Shown here in pieces: positions 1-8,010 of a stretch of DNA of 64,000 nucleotides. Origin of the DNA: Cerina litoralis (GTDB taxonomy: Bacteria; Bacteroidota; Bacteroidia; Flavobacteriales; Flavobacteriaceae); the NCBI GenBank assembly GCA_022008415.1, contig JAIRBC010000017.1, positions 1 through 64,000 of the forward strand. The letters run 5' to 3'. The translations under genes were made by a program, and so were the position numbers. Below the pieces are notes generated by a model, which saw only the letters and a list, made by a program, of their open reading frames with translations, did no database searches and had not been told where the DNA came from. The number at the start of each line of letters is the position of its first letter. The first letter of the stretch is position 1.

Positions 1-1003
1 AGATCTGGTAGAAAAACATATCCTATTTCCCATTGGAGGTGGCCGGAGTACGAGGTATGACCTAAATTTTGAAGGGTTTTAAAGGTCTTGGGTCTATTAA
101 AGGTAAATGGACAACTATTTTAGTATTCCCCGATTGGTTATTAGAAAATAATCTAACGAGGACCAATCTTATTAATAACGCAATATAAACAACATCGCAA
201 AACTAAGGGGAATAGCAAGAGGGTAACACGCTACGCGATGTTAGGCAAGCAGTTTATCCGTTAACCACTTGATTATTAAATAGTTAAAAATACAATCAAT
301 ATTTAGATTTTTACAATTTGCGACAAATGCCCAGTGAACGCCCAATTTAAGAGAGAAATTTGCGACAAGGACTCGTTTATCGGCATTAGATTCAAAAAAA
401 AACGGATCAATTAGGAAGTCGCCATAAAAATATAGAAAAGACCTGTATAACAACGAAGCCAAACCTTTCAGGGATAGAAGACTAAAATAGGTCAGTTTCA
501 TAAGAATGTTAAATCTGTTAAATCCGGAATATCATAAACGAAGAACATATAGACTGAAAGAACAGCTCCGTCAACCCCTAATCCACTCTCCTAGCATCCC
601 CCCTTTCGCTGTCAGGTTATAAAATTTCAAATGAAGCGGAGTGCATAACCAGGCTCCCCCACGCCACGTCCTCTCTAGCCTTTTTATAACTCCTTTTTCA
701 TTGGAAATTTTAAGGAGTAGATCCATCGAACGGGGAACGCGAGGGCGCTATGGGAAGTAAACTGGAAATGGCCCGACCTAACTTTTTCTTTTCACAAGCA
801 AAAGGGTAATCCTTCAAAAAGGAAATATCAGCACCCCATCTGAAATAAAAAAAGGGAGACACTCGGGATATGATAAGTAAAATGATTTTGTTTTTCAGGC
901 GGTTTTAATGATTGGGATAAACGATAAAAGTAGTCCGTTTCCATAGAGCTTTTGAGGAATGGAAAAGGAGTATAAAGAGAATCAATAGTAGTAGATTTAT
1001 CGC
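1..1003. other. A+T-rich stretch of the tRNA-Asp island, no gene supported
   Basis: I see no convincing gene here. One open frame on the minus strand (241-501, 86 codons) is rich in Phe and Leu, has no recognisable motif and no Bacteroidota promoter core near its start, so I treat it as chance. The rest is full of stops in all frames. The low coding density matches the decayed sequence at 2496-3690 and contrasts with the tightly packed genes after 5165, which supports the view that this is part of an integrated, degenerating element. Confidence 0.5.
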
Positions 1004-1405
1004 TTACTTCTTTATTGCCTTCTCCAAATAGGCAACTTTATCCTTTTCAGCTTGTAGTAGGCGTTCGTATAATTTTTTGTTTTCCTCATAAGCATCCATA
1101 AGCTTATCAAGAGGATTGAAAGTGCAGTTATAATTAAAAGTACCCTCACTACTATCGTTAAAATTATTAAAGTAATTTATAGCTAATTCTTCTGAAAAAT
1201 TCTTAATCGCCTCCTTGGTTACTCCCAATACCTTGGCAATCTGCTCGAGTTTTTCGTCTTCGATGGTCTCGCTCTGTTCCAAATAGGAAACGGATTGTTG
1301 GCTAATGCCAAGCTCCGTGGCAAGAACCTCCTGTTTCATACCGCGAAGTTCCCTGATACGGCTTATTTTTCTACCTATATGGTTAGGTTTTGTAGCTGTT
1401 TCCAT
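1004..1405 (-). CDS. XRE-family helix-turn-helix transcriptional regulator
   Basis: This 133-residue protein has an XRE/Cro-type helix-turn-helix over about residues 11-66: 'GRKISRIRELRGMKQEVLA' followed by 'ISQQSVSYLEQ', the recognition-helix pattern. The C-terminal third (about 95-133) is charged and probably a coiled coil ('LLQAEKDKVAYLEKAIKK'), as in many Bacteroidota XRE proteins that dimerise. It probably binds operator DNA and represses itself or the divergent gene at 1632, with which it shares a 226-bp spacer. Such regulators are common on mobile elements, and this one lies on the tRNA-Asp island. No protease or ligand-binding domain is visible. The family call is sure; the target is inference. 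Confidence 0.85.
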   Translation of the reverse strand: METATKPNHIGRKISRIRELRGMKQEVLATELGISQQSVSYLEQSETIEDEKLEQIAKVLGVTKEAIKNFSEELAINYFNNFNDSSEGTFNYNCTFNPLDKLMDAYEENKKLYERLLQAEKDKVAYLEKAIKK

Positions 1406-1429
1406 ACCTCAAATATATGATTTTTTTAA

Positions 1430-1461
1430 CAAAAATATAGCACGTAAAAAACAAATATCAA
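1430..1461 (-). promoter_or_regulatory. Predicted promoter of the XRE gene
   Basis: On the minus strand, TTG (1459-1461) is followed after 21 bases by TATTTTTG (1437 down to 1430), matching the Bacteroidota -33/-7 pattern and giving a leader of about 20 bases. A second core, TATATTTG (1417-1410), ends only four bases before the ATG; it lacks a -33 match. Confidence 0.5.
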
Positions 1462-1631
1462 TTGGTAATATACAAGAAGTTTTGGTTGGATACCCTGAAA
1501 TATAGCCTTTATTTTATGCCAAAGCAAAACGATCTTGGAAGCAAAAGCCATCAATTTTGAGCTACTTGATGTCCAGTCCGTATCTATAAAGCTTCACTTT
1601 TCAACATGCCCAATAACCTAATATTCGCACC

Positions 1632-2495
1632 ATGAGACATAGAAACTCTATCCCGGCAAAATTTCCTTTTCAGGAAGAACTTTTAGAACTCTTAAAAAAG
1701 CAGTTGCAATTACATTCGGTATATGTGATCGGTAACATAAAAGAAAGCAGATATCAACGTGTAAACCTATTTCCACGAACTACCGATTCGGAAATGTTGG
1801 TAATCTATACACTGCTCATCATCTGTCATGATCCTATTTCAAAAAATCTAGGGGAATTCATGGATGACCTATATAATAAGATGGGAAAGCAGTGCAAGGT
1901 ATATCCTATTATCTATACCCTAAATAATGTTATGGATAAACTGGATTATGGAAATAATTTTTTGAACCGTATCGTAAACCGGACACCATGTATTTACCAA
2001 GAGGATGAATCTTTACTTAGGTTCGGTCGATTTAGGCCCTTACACCACAAAGGTATTTATGAAGGTATTCAATCAGAATGGAACTCCCGTATGAAGCGTG
2101 CGGGTTATCTTCTATCGATGGTGGGGATCATTGACGTGGAAGAAGAACCCGCGGCCAAATTGTGTATTCTACACTTTACCTTGGAACAGATTTGCGTAGC
2201 GCTTACATACCTGTTTTGGGAATTCAAGCCCTATTACTGTTCGTTGTCCTATTTAATGCATCTATGCGGTCTATTTACCCGGATACCACAAACTATTTTT
2301 CCCCAAAGGGCATTTGGGTCACAGCGTATGTTTTATGTTCTCTGTAATGCACATCATCAAATGCGGTTTAAGACCCGGAATGAATTCTCGAAAAAGGATT
2401 GTGATAAAGCATATGATCTATGTGAACGGTTTTTCGAAGAAGCCACGACGTTGGGCGAAAGGCAATTGGAAAACCTTAAGGAACTTCATTGTTAG
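1632..2495 (+). CDS. Nucleotidyltransferase-like / HEPN-domain protein
   Basis: This is a 287-residue protein. The C-terminal half (about 168-275) resembles HEPN domains of the minimal-nucleotidyltransferase-associated type: a helix with 'AAKLCILHFTLEQICVALT', a 'PYYCSLSYLMHLC' segment, and a final helix pair around 'AHHQMRFKTRNEF', the place where relatives carry an A-R-Y-K motif. The N-terminal half (about 15-135) has the spacing of a degenerate polymerase-beta-like fold ('EMLVIYTLLII', then 'NNVMDKLDYGNNFLNRIV'), but I cannot find the Gly-Ser and paired Asp of an active nucleotidyltransferase. Known relatives are toxin-antitoxin, RNase or substrate-binding modules; here function is unknown. 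It is transcribed away from the XRE regulator and sits on a mobile element, so an element-maintenance or defence role is possible but inferred. Confidence 0.6.
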   Translation: MRHRNSIPAKFPFQEELLELLKKQLQLHSVYVIGNIKESRYQRVNLFPRTTDSEMLVIYTLLIICHDPISKNLGEFMDDLYNKMGKQCKVYPIIYTLNNVMDKLDYGNNFLNRIVNRTPCIYQEDESLLRFGRFRPLHHKGIYEGIQSEWNSRMKRAGYLLSMVGIIDVEEEPAAKLCILHFTLEQICVALTYLFWEFKPYYCSLSYLMHLCGLFTRIPQTIFPQRAFGSQRMFYVLCNAHHQMRFKTRNEFSKKDCDKAYDLCERFFEEATTLGERQLENLKELHC

Positions 2496-3283
2496 CTTTT
2501 TAATCTGTAAAGATCTTTAACGTCAGAACAACATATAATTTTAAGCCATGAAAAGCAATGCCAAAAAAATAAGAGCTATTAAAAAATTGTTCAAAAATTT
2601 CTCTGGGGTCAAAGTAGACCTTATGGAAATGGAACTAAAAAACGATCGAAATCGAGGTATCCGGTCATGAAGATATTACCATTTAATTTTCGGCCCTTTT
2701 GGAGGCATGTTATTACGCCCTGGATGGAAACGGGCTGTCCATTTTCCCTACCAATAGAAACCGTTTGCCCGAATCCAGTTTAACAAAGATTATGAACTAA
2801 TCCTGGTCTTTTACCACACGATCAAATGTATAGTATGGACCGTATCGCTGAACTTTTTCAGAGAGTAGACCATAAAGGCGAGAAACAAGGATAAGACTAT
2901 CATAAAGTATATTCAAGCGGCCGTTGAAAGTCAACGATATCCGGATTTTAGAAAGTCCAAAGTAAGATGGGTTCAAATATATTGGGGTTCAATTGTCTTT
3001 ATTACGGATTGTTGCATATACGAGGTCGAGTACCTTTCCAGTCAAGAAGAAGCTGGAATTCATAAGCTTTTTTTGGCCCTACCAGCGACACACTACTTAG
3101 TTATTGTGACCGATTTTTTTGCGAACTCTTTTAAATCTGACTTTGCTTCTTTTATTTTCAACTCTATTGTGTGCAGTTCACCAGCCTTTTCTTATTGTTG
3201 AGAATTAATTAAATTAGATTACTAATACTTTCCTTTCTGCAATTGTCATTGATTCTCGTTCAATAAACAGGTTTTCACTAAAC
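2496..3283. other. Decayed coding sequence, no intact gene
   Basis: A short open frame at 2548-2670 (+) encodes a basic 40-residue peptide and then stops. Past it, one other frame on the plus strand (about 2650-2800) reads like protein ('LLEACYYALDGNGLS', 'PESSLTKI') but is cut by several stops. The pattern is that of one or more genes disabled by frameshifts and stops. I do not recognise the family. The stretch lies between the NT/HEPN gene and the IS3 remnant. Confidence 0.4.
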
Positions 3284-3580
3284 TCACTTTTCCTCAACTA
3301 GATGGTTTAGGGCTTCTTTGCCAATCAAGACAAGGTAACAGAATCCGTTGACGGTTCTGATATAGGTGATGTCCAAAGCCCAAACTTGATTGGGTCTGTT
3401 GATTTTCAAGTTTTTTATAATGTTTCCATATTTATAAAATCGGTGATGGGAATTGGTTGCCCTGGAGGAATATTTATTTCTTTTGAACAGTAGTCCATTA
3501 TCTCTTAGGATACAGAAAAGCTGGTCCTTACCGATTTTAAGGTTTGCTTCTACAAAATCGTTACGGAGCGATTTTGTTCG
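3284..3580 (-). pseudogene. IS3-family transposase OrfB fragment
   Basis: Reading the minus strand from 3580 to 3284 gives about 98 residues typical of the middle of an IS3-family OrfB: 'RNDFVEANLKIGKDQLF', 'LLFKRNKY', and 'NRPNQVWALDITYIRTVNG', in which the Asp of 'ALDITYI' is the first residue of the DDE catalytic triad. The frame opens after a stop with no start codon and ends at a stop soon after 'LIGKEALNHLVEEK', so the N-terminus and the second Asp and Glu of the triad are lost. It is a dead remnant, showing that the island has also received and lost insertion sequences. No flanking inverted repeats were found. Confidence 0.8.
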
Positions 3581-3696
3581 TTAAGATACATCCTTTACAC
3601 AAGTATTAGATTAGGGCTAACACTATATTAGTTTCCAACCTTGTTGCTTGTTCTGTATTCCTTAAATACTTTTCATCATTAATGACTAAATAAGGT

Positions 3697-4926
3697 TTAG
3701 TTCGATTTTGATTTTCTGGCATAACGGACCATTAAGTTTTCCATATCAACTCCAATTTTCCTATCCAATACTTTGGCGTAATGTTGGGTGGTTTTAATCG
3801 AAGTATGCCCCAACATCTTACTTACGGATTCAATAGGAACACCATTGGAAAGGGTTATCGTGGTGGCAAAGGTATGCCTTGCCAAATGTGTAGTAAGATT
3901 TTTATGGATCCCACATATATCTGCTATTTCCTTTAGATAGGCATTTGATTTCTGATTGCTCAAGACTGGAAGAAGTTTTTGTTTTAATAGAACTTGCGGA
4001 TGATTGGCATATTTTTCAAGTATTGCCTGGGCAGGAGGCAATAAGGGAATACTACTTTTGGTATTGGTCTTTCTTCGCCTAGTTTTTATCCAAGGCTTGC
4101 CGTCCATACCCAAAACGATATCATCGTCACTGAGCTTTTCAACATCCGTATATGCCAATCCCGTGTAGCAACAGAACAGGAAAATATCCTTTACTTGTTC
4201 CAAACGAACCGGCAGAAATTTCTTTCCCACAATAGCATCAATTTCCGCTTGGGTCAAAAATTCTCTTTCCTTATTATTCCATCTCGCCTTCCAATGCAAG
4301 AAAGGGTCTACTTCTATCCATCCATTGGCATAGGCGATCCTGATGATTTTCTTAAAATTGACAATATATTTAAGAGCGGTGTTATGCGTACAGCTCTTTT
4401 TCGTTTTTAGAAAGTACTCCAGACCGGTAATAAATTTGTGATCGATTTCTTTTAACGCCATATCCATCTGATTGTAATCAAAAGCGATGTAAGCTTCCAA
4501 ATGCTTTTTGCAGGCAGAATAACGTTGGAGCGTACCCGCCGAAAATTCCTTGCCGACCAAACTTTCCATTTGATCGTTGTGGTCTTGAAAAATTTCCAAG
4601 AGCATTTTAGACTTCGCAACTTTTCCGGAGTAGATATCCTTTATATCCTTTGCGGTGAATTTAATACCCTTTTCGGTTAACCTGCTATGTATTTTATAGA
4701 TATTGCTTCGTACACCATCCATATACCTATTGAGTTCCCTCATTTCAGTGTTGTTGCCAAAGGCCTTCCCTGCCGTAGAGTTCCATTTATCCCGTAGTAT
4801 TTTTCTTTGAATACTGCTTTCGCTCCTCTTTCCACCTACTACAATTCTAACATAGATAGGTGCTTTGCCATGCTTATCAACATCGCTTCTTTTAGGATAA
4901 AATAGAACTGAAAAGGAATTTTCCAT
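3697..4926 (-). CDS. Tyrosine recombinase / integrase (Bacteroidetes type)
   Basis: This site-specific recombinase probably moves the island in and out of the adjacent tRNA-Asp gene. Numbered from the longest frame (4971), it has an N-terminal arm-binding domain (about 18-100, 'SVLFYPKRSD', 'PIYVRIVVGGKR'), a SAM-like core-binding domain (about 120-215) and a catalytic domain (about 235-415). HLAR (362-365), GH (388-389) and the nucleophile Tyr in 'HYAK' (398) are present. The usual first catalytic Arg is Ala273 in 'TGLAYTDVEKL'; loss of this Arg is known for the IntDOT group of Bacteroidetes. I chose the ATG at 4926 (MENSFSVL...), because relatives start there and because a promoter-like TAACTTTA (4957-4950) and one copy of the local repeat lie between 4971 and 4926. 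The full domain set suggests it may still be active. Confidence 0.9.
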   Translation of the reverse strand: MENSFSVLFYPKRSDVDKHGKAPIYVRIVVGGKRSESSIQRKILRDKWNSTAGKAFGNNTEMRELNRYMDGVRSNIYKIHSRLTEKGIKFTAKDIKDIYSGKVAKSKMLLEIFQDHNDQMESLVGKEFSAGTLQRYSACKKHLEAYIAFDYNQMDMALKEIDHKFITGLEYFLKTKKSCTHNTALKYIVNFKKIIRIAYANGWIEVDPFLHWKARWNNKEREFLTQAEIDAIVGKKFLPVRLEQVKDIFLFCCYTGLAYTDVEKLSDDDIVLGMDGKPWIKTRRRKTNTKSSIPLLPPAQAILEKYANHPQVLLKQKLLPVLSNQKSNAYLKEIADICGIHKNLTTHLARHTFATTITLSNGVPIESVSKMLGHTSIKTTQHYAKVLDRKIGVDMENLMVRYARKSKSN

Positions 4927-5071
4927 CGGTGAGTACTTTAAATGCTTCATAAAGTTACACAAAAATTCCAATCGAAAAAATTGTAAGATCTACTAATACA
5001 ATAGGTTACAACGAATCGGTGAGTACTTTTCGAAACCAAAAGTACTCACCGATTTACTCACCGAAAAGTAC
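4926..5071. repeat. Clustered copies of TCGGTGAGTACTT, candidate integrase or excisionase sites
   Basis: A first copy of TCGGTGAGTACTT lies at 4926-4938, touching the chosen integrase start. A 17-base version AATCGGTGAGTACTTTT (5014-5030) is followed after 7 bases by its exact inverted copy (5038-5054). A partial fourth, ACTCACCGA then AAAGTAC, lies at 5056-5071. All sit between the integrase gene and the tRNA. Such sets are typical of arm-type integrase sites or of an operator controlling int. The inverted pair could also fold as a hairpin. Confidence 0.7.
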
Positions 5072-5108
5072 GTTTTCTTTGGTTTTATTTACTTTCATCT
5101 AGAATGAA

Positions 5109-5141
5109 AAATGCCCACAAACATAGTGTTTGTGGGCATTT
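5109..5141 (-). terminator. Intrinsic terminator downstream of tRNA-Asp
   Basis: A perfect 15-bp stem (5109-5123 with 5127-5141) with a 3-base loop is followed on the minus strand by a T-rich run. It would stop transcription leaving the tRNA-Asp gene before it reaches the integrase. If the attachment site is the tRNA 3' end, the hairpin lies on the island side. Confidence 0.75.
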
Positions 5142-5164
5142 GCTGAAATTTAGTCAATTTCTAG

Positions 5165-5238
5165 CGGTCCGGACGGGACTCGAACCCGCGACCCCCTGCG
5201 TGACAGGCAGGTATTCTAACCAACTGAACTACCGAACC
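5165..5238 (-). tRNA. tRNA-Asp (anticodon GTC)
   Basis: The minus strand folds as a 74-base cloverleaf. The 7-bp acceptor stem pairs 5232-5238 (GGTTCGG when read on the minus strand) with 5166-5172 (CCGGACC), with discriminator G at 5165. The anticodon arm reads CCTGCCTGTCACGCAGG, giving GTC for Asp, and the T arm has GGGTTCGAGTCCC. CCA is not encoded. The integrase gene lies off the 3' end, so this tRNA is the likely attachment site of the element filling 1-5164. Confidence 0.95.
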
Positions 5239-5312
5239 GTGGCGTTTAGCGTGTGCAAATATACACCCCTAATTTAATTGCACAAACTAATTTTATTAAA
5301 ATTACTAGACTT

Positions 5313-6251
5313 TTAAACAAATTGTTGTCGTTCAACCAAATATGTATTTAGTACCGCAGAAAAATCGGCATGGATATCCACTTCTACGTACCGGATTCTG
5401 TATTGGCCACATTTCAATCTTATGGTAGCAAAATAATCTTCAACAGCAGCTTGATAAGATTCCTTTATATTTTCGGCATACAGGTCGATGTAGTCCCCTG
5501 TTTCAACATCCAAAAATCTTTTTGGGGTGTTTTCAAAATCAAAATTGAGCTCCTTATCCCTGTCTATCAAATGAAAGAGCACAACTTCGTGCTTATTGTA
5601 TTTTAAGTGGCGCAATGCCTCGAATAGTTTGTCGTCATCCGTTGCGGTTTGGAACATATCCGTAAAGAGGAAAATTAGGCTCCGTTTATGGATTTTCTCG
5701 GCAATTTGATGTAGATAAGTATAGGTCTCCGTCTGTTTGGAAGGCTGTGTTTCCCCTCCAATTTCCTCCAACCTCGCTAAGAGCATCCGGTGGTGGCGTT
5801 CACTGCTCTTCTCGGGAGCATAAAAATTGTACGAATCCGAAAATACGCTCAAGCCTACCGCGTCGCGTTGCTTTTTTAAGATATTCATTAACGCAGCAAT
5901 GGCCAGAACACCAAATCCGATCTTGTTGAGATTTTCCAGGTTTAATTTCTCAACTTCAGGATAGTACATAGAGGCCGAATTGTCCAAAATCATATGGCAC
6001 CTCAGATTCGTCTCCTCCTCGAAACGCTTGGTGTATAGTTTGTCCGTTTTGGCAAACAGTTTCCAGTCTATATGTTTGGTACTCTCCCCGTTGTTATAGA
6101 TTTTATGCTCGGCGAACTCGGCCGAAAACCCATGGAACGGACTTTTGTGTATCCCGCTGATAAAGCCTTCGACCACCTGGCTGGCCATAAGCTCCAAATT
6201 GGAAAAAAGGGATAACTTGTTTACTTCGCTTTCAATCTTCATGTTCGCCAA
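5313..6251 (-). CDS. DUF58 domain protein (von Willebrand A-like)
   Basis: This 312-residue soluble protein belongs to the DUF58 family. It shows the family signature 'GFSAEFAEHKIYNNGESTKHIDWKLFAKTDKLYTKRFEEE' region (about residues 42-80) and a VWA-like fold starting at 'MILDNSASMYYPE', where 'DNSAS' is the metal-ion-dependent adhesion motif DxSxS. DUF58 proteins usually work with MoxR-type AAA ATPases and Bat proteins in envelope stress or complex assembly. Neither partner lies next to it here; its neighbours are tRNA-Asp and a divergent peptidase. The ATG at 6242 (MKIESEVNK) is an alternative start. The family is clear; the role is not. Confidence 0.85.
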   Translation of the reverse strand: MANMKIESEVNKLSLFSNLELMASQVVEGFISGIHKSPFHGFSAEFAEHKIYNNGESTKHIDWKLFAKTDKLYTKRFEEETNLRCHMILDNSASMYYPEVEKLNLENLNKIGFGVLAIAALMNILKKQRDAVGLSVFSDSYNFYAPEKSSERHHRMLLARLEEIGGETQPSKQTETYTYLHQIAEKIHKRSLIFLFTDMFQTATDDDKLFEALRHLKYNKHEVVLFHLIDRDKELNFDFENTPKRFLDVETGDYIDLYAENIKESYQAAVEDYFATIRLKCGQYRIRYVEVDIHADFSAVLNTYLVERQQFV

Positions 6252-6297
6252 ACCATAATTAGCAGTTAATGGTGGCCTAAAAGTAACCCACCGTCCA

Positions 6298-6305
6298 CAA
6301 AGATA
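6298..6305 (-). promoter_or_regulatory. Predicted -7 element for the DUF58 gene
   Basis: TATCTTTG on the minus strand is a perfect TAnnTTTG core, 46 bases before the DUF58 start. No clear -33 TTG is seen. Confidence 0.5.
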
Positions 6306-6383
6306 AACACAGGATGGTTTCTTTTCCTTAAATTAGGAGACAAATAACAAAAACTCGACGCCACCATTTTAAATTCGGTACAC

Positions 6384-7460
6384 ATGAAGCCAATCCTAGC
6401 CCTTTTCCTGCCCTTTCTCCTTATTTTGGGGTGTAAGGACGGTCCAAAACAACTAGTGGATCAAAATAACAAGCCCACTGCGGAAGTATCACCAAAAAAG
6501 ACTTCCAATAATTTTGGCATCGTTATCCACGGGGGTGCGGGGACCATCTTAAAGGCGAATATGGATCCAGAGTTGGAGGAGCGATACAAAGCCAAACTGG
6601 AAGAAGCCATTAGAACCGGGTATGGTATTTTGGAAAATGGCGGCAGTAGCTTGGACGCCGTCGAAAAAACAATTAATATCCTGGAGGATTCCCCGTTGTT
6701 CAATGCAGGTAAAGGGGCGGTTTTTACCCACGATAAAAAAAATGAATTGGACGCCTCAATAATGGACGGACAATCCCTGAATGCCGGTGCGGTGGCGTCT
6801 GTAACCACTGTGAAAAACCCAATTTCATTGGCTCGTGCGGTTATGGAGAAATCCGATCACGTACTGTTGGCATGCGAGGGGGCAGAGGAATTTGCCGTAG
6901 AACGAGGGTTTGAACCAATGCCTCCCTCCTATTTTTATACCGAGAAAAGAATGAAATCCTTGGAAGGTGTTTTGGAGCGGGAGAAGTCCTCTAAGGAAAA
7001 TAAGTCGCAGGCCTCCTTTTTTGATCCCTACATGAAAAACGAAAAGTTTGGAACCGTAGGCTGTACCGCCCTAGATAAAAATGGCAATTTGGCCGCGGGG
7101 ACCTCGACCGGCGGGATGAGCAACAAACGATGGGGACGAATCGGAGATTCTCCCATCATTGGTGCCGGCACCTATGCCAACAATAACACTTGTGCAATAT
7201 CTTCGACGGGGTGGGGGGAGTTTTTTATAAGAGGGGTCGTAGCCTATGACATTTCTGCATTAATGGAATACAAAGGGCTGTCATTACAAGAGGCTACCAG
7301 GGAAGTTATCCAAAACAAATTGTCGAAATTAGGAGGAGATGGCGGGGTGGTCGCTATTGATGGAGCGGGAAACGTGTCCATGGAATTCAACACAGCCGGC
7401 ATGTTCCGCGCCTCCATGGATAAAAACGGGAAGCTGTATATCGGGATGTACAACAACTGA
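6384..7460 (+). CDS. Isoaspartyl peptidase / L-asparaginase, Ntn-hydrolase family lipoprotein
   Basis: This 358-residue enzyme of the plant-type asparaginase (T2) family hydrolyses beta-aspartyl peptides and asparagine. A lipobox 'LILGC' with Cys17 marks it as a lipoprotein, so it is exported and probably acts in the periplasm or on the outer membrane. The alpha part begins near residue 45 ('GIVIHGGAGTI'). The self-cleavage site is 'KFG|TVGCTALD', making Thr224 the N-terminal nucleophile after autoprocessing. 'GTSTGGMSNKRWGRIGDSPIIGAGTYA' forms the substrate pocket. The protein is unrelated to the AnsA-type asparaginase at 29860. A bidirectional terminator follows its stop. Function is confident; physiological substrate is not. 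Confidence 0.92.
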   Translation: MKPILALFLPFLLILGCKDGPKQLVDQNNKPTAEVSPKKTSNNFGIVIHGGAGTILKANMDPELEERYKAKLEEAIRTGYGILENGGSSLDAVEKTINILEDSPLFNAGKGAVFTHDKKNELDASIMDGQSLNAGAVASVTTVKNPISLARAVMEKSDHVLLACEGAEEFAVERGFEPMPPSYFYTEKRMKSLEGVLEREKSSKENKSQASFFDPYMKNEKFGTVGCTALDKNGNLAAGTSTGGMSNKRWGRIGDSPIIGAGTYANNNTCAISSTGWGEFFIRGVVAYDISALMEYKGLSLQEATREVIQNKLSKLGGDGGVVAIDGAGNVSMEFNTAGMFRASMDKNGKLYIGMYNN

Positions 7461-7485
7461 TTTTATTCCTGTCCACAATCATAAA

Positions 7486-7517
7486 AAGAACTCCCGTTTG
7501 TCCAAACGGGAGTTCTT
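7486..7517. terminator. Bidirectional terminator between the peptidase and trxA
   Basis: A perfect 15-bp stem (7486-7500 with 7503-7517) and a 2-base loop are flanked by an A-run before and a T-run after. It serves the two convergent genes. Confidence 0.85.
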
Positions 7518-7553
7518 GATTTTTAGGTTCCCTTAGAGGGAGCAAAGGGTTTT

Positions 7554-7871
7554 CTACAACGCTGCCTCAATGGCATCGGTATATACCTTTTTGGGAGATA
7601 CCCCAACTTGTCTATTTACGATTTCCCCATTTTTGAAGACCAAAACCGTCGGAATGTTCCGTACCCCATACTTTGCGGCATATTCCTGATTGGCGTCCAC
7701 GTCTACCTTGCCTACAACGGCTTTGCCTTCGTATTCGCTACTTACTTCGTCTATGATGGGACCCACCATACGGCATGGCCCACACCACGCGGCCCAAAAA
7801 TCCACAACTACGGGTTTGTCGCTTTTCAAAACTACTTCATCAAAAGTAGCATCTGTTATTTCTAATGCCAT
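7554..7871 (-). CDS. trxA: Thioredoxin
   Basis: This is a 105-residue cytoplasmic thioredoxin of normal length. The active site WCGPC has Cys30 and Cys33, preceded by 'VVVDFWAA', and the cis-proline is in 'VRNIPTVLVFKNGE'. It reduces protein disulfides using thioredoxin reductase, which is not in the window. It has no signal peptide. The gene follows dnaE on the same strand with a 139-bp gap that contains its own promoter core, so it is probably transcribed alone. Confidence 0.97.
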   Translation of the reverse strand: MALEITDATFDEVVLKSDKPVVVDFWAAWCGPCRMVGPIIDEVSSEYEGKAVVGKVDVDANQEYAAKYGVRNIPTVLVFKNGEIVNRQVGVSPKKVYTDAIEAAL

Positions 7872-7894
7872 TTTTATTTCTTTTAAGGATTATG

Positions 7895-7902
7895 CAAATT
7901 TA
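7895..7902 (-). promoter_or_regulatory. Predicted -7 element for trxA
   Basis: TAAATTTG on the minus strand matches TAnnTTTG and lies 23 bases before the trxA start codon. Confidence 0.5.
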
Positions 7903-8010
7903 GTCAATTTTTTGTCGTTTTCCTTACCAGGGATATATTCGTTTTTGCTATAATGGTATTACAAGAATTTATGCCGCTCCCTTCGATTGGATTCTGGGCG
8001 GGGAAGGGAG

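Noticed and set aside
241..501. 86-codon open frame on the minus strand
   Set aside because: Biased composition (many Phe, Leu), no motif, no promoter core; it lies in an A+T-rich stretch where long chance frames are expected.
5146..7910. The 15-base string AAATTTAGTCAATTT occurs at 5146-5160 and again at 7896-7910
   Set aside because: Low-complexity A/T string; the second copy is part of the trxA promoter region and the first lies next to tRNA-Asp. One coincidence of this kind in 64 kb is not evidence of an attachment site.
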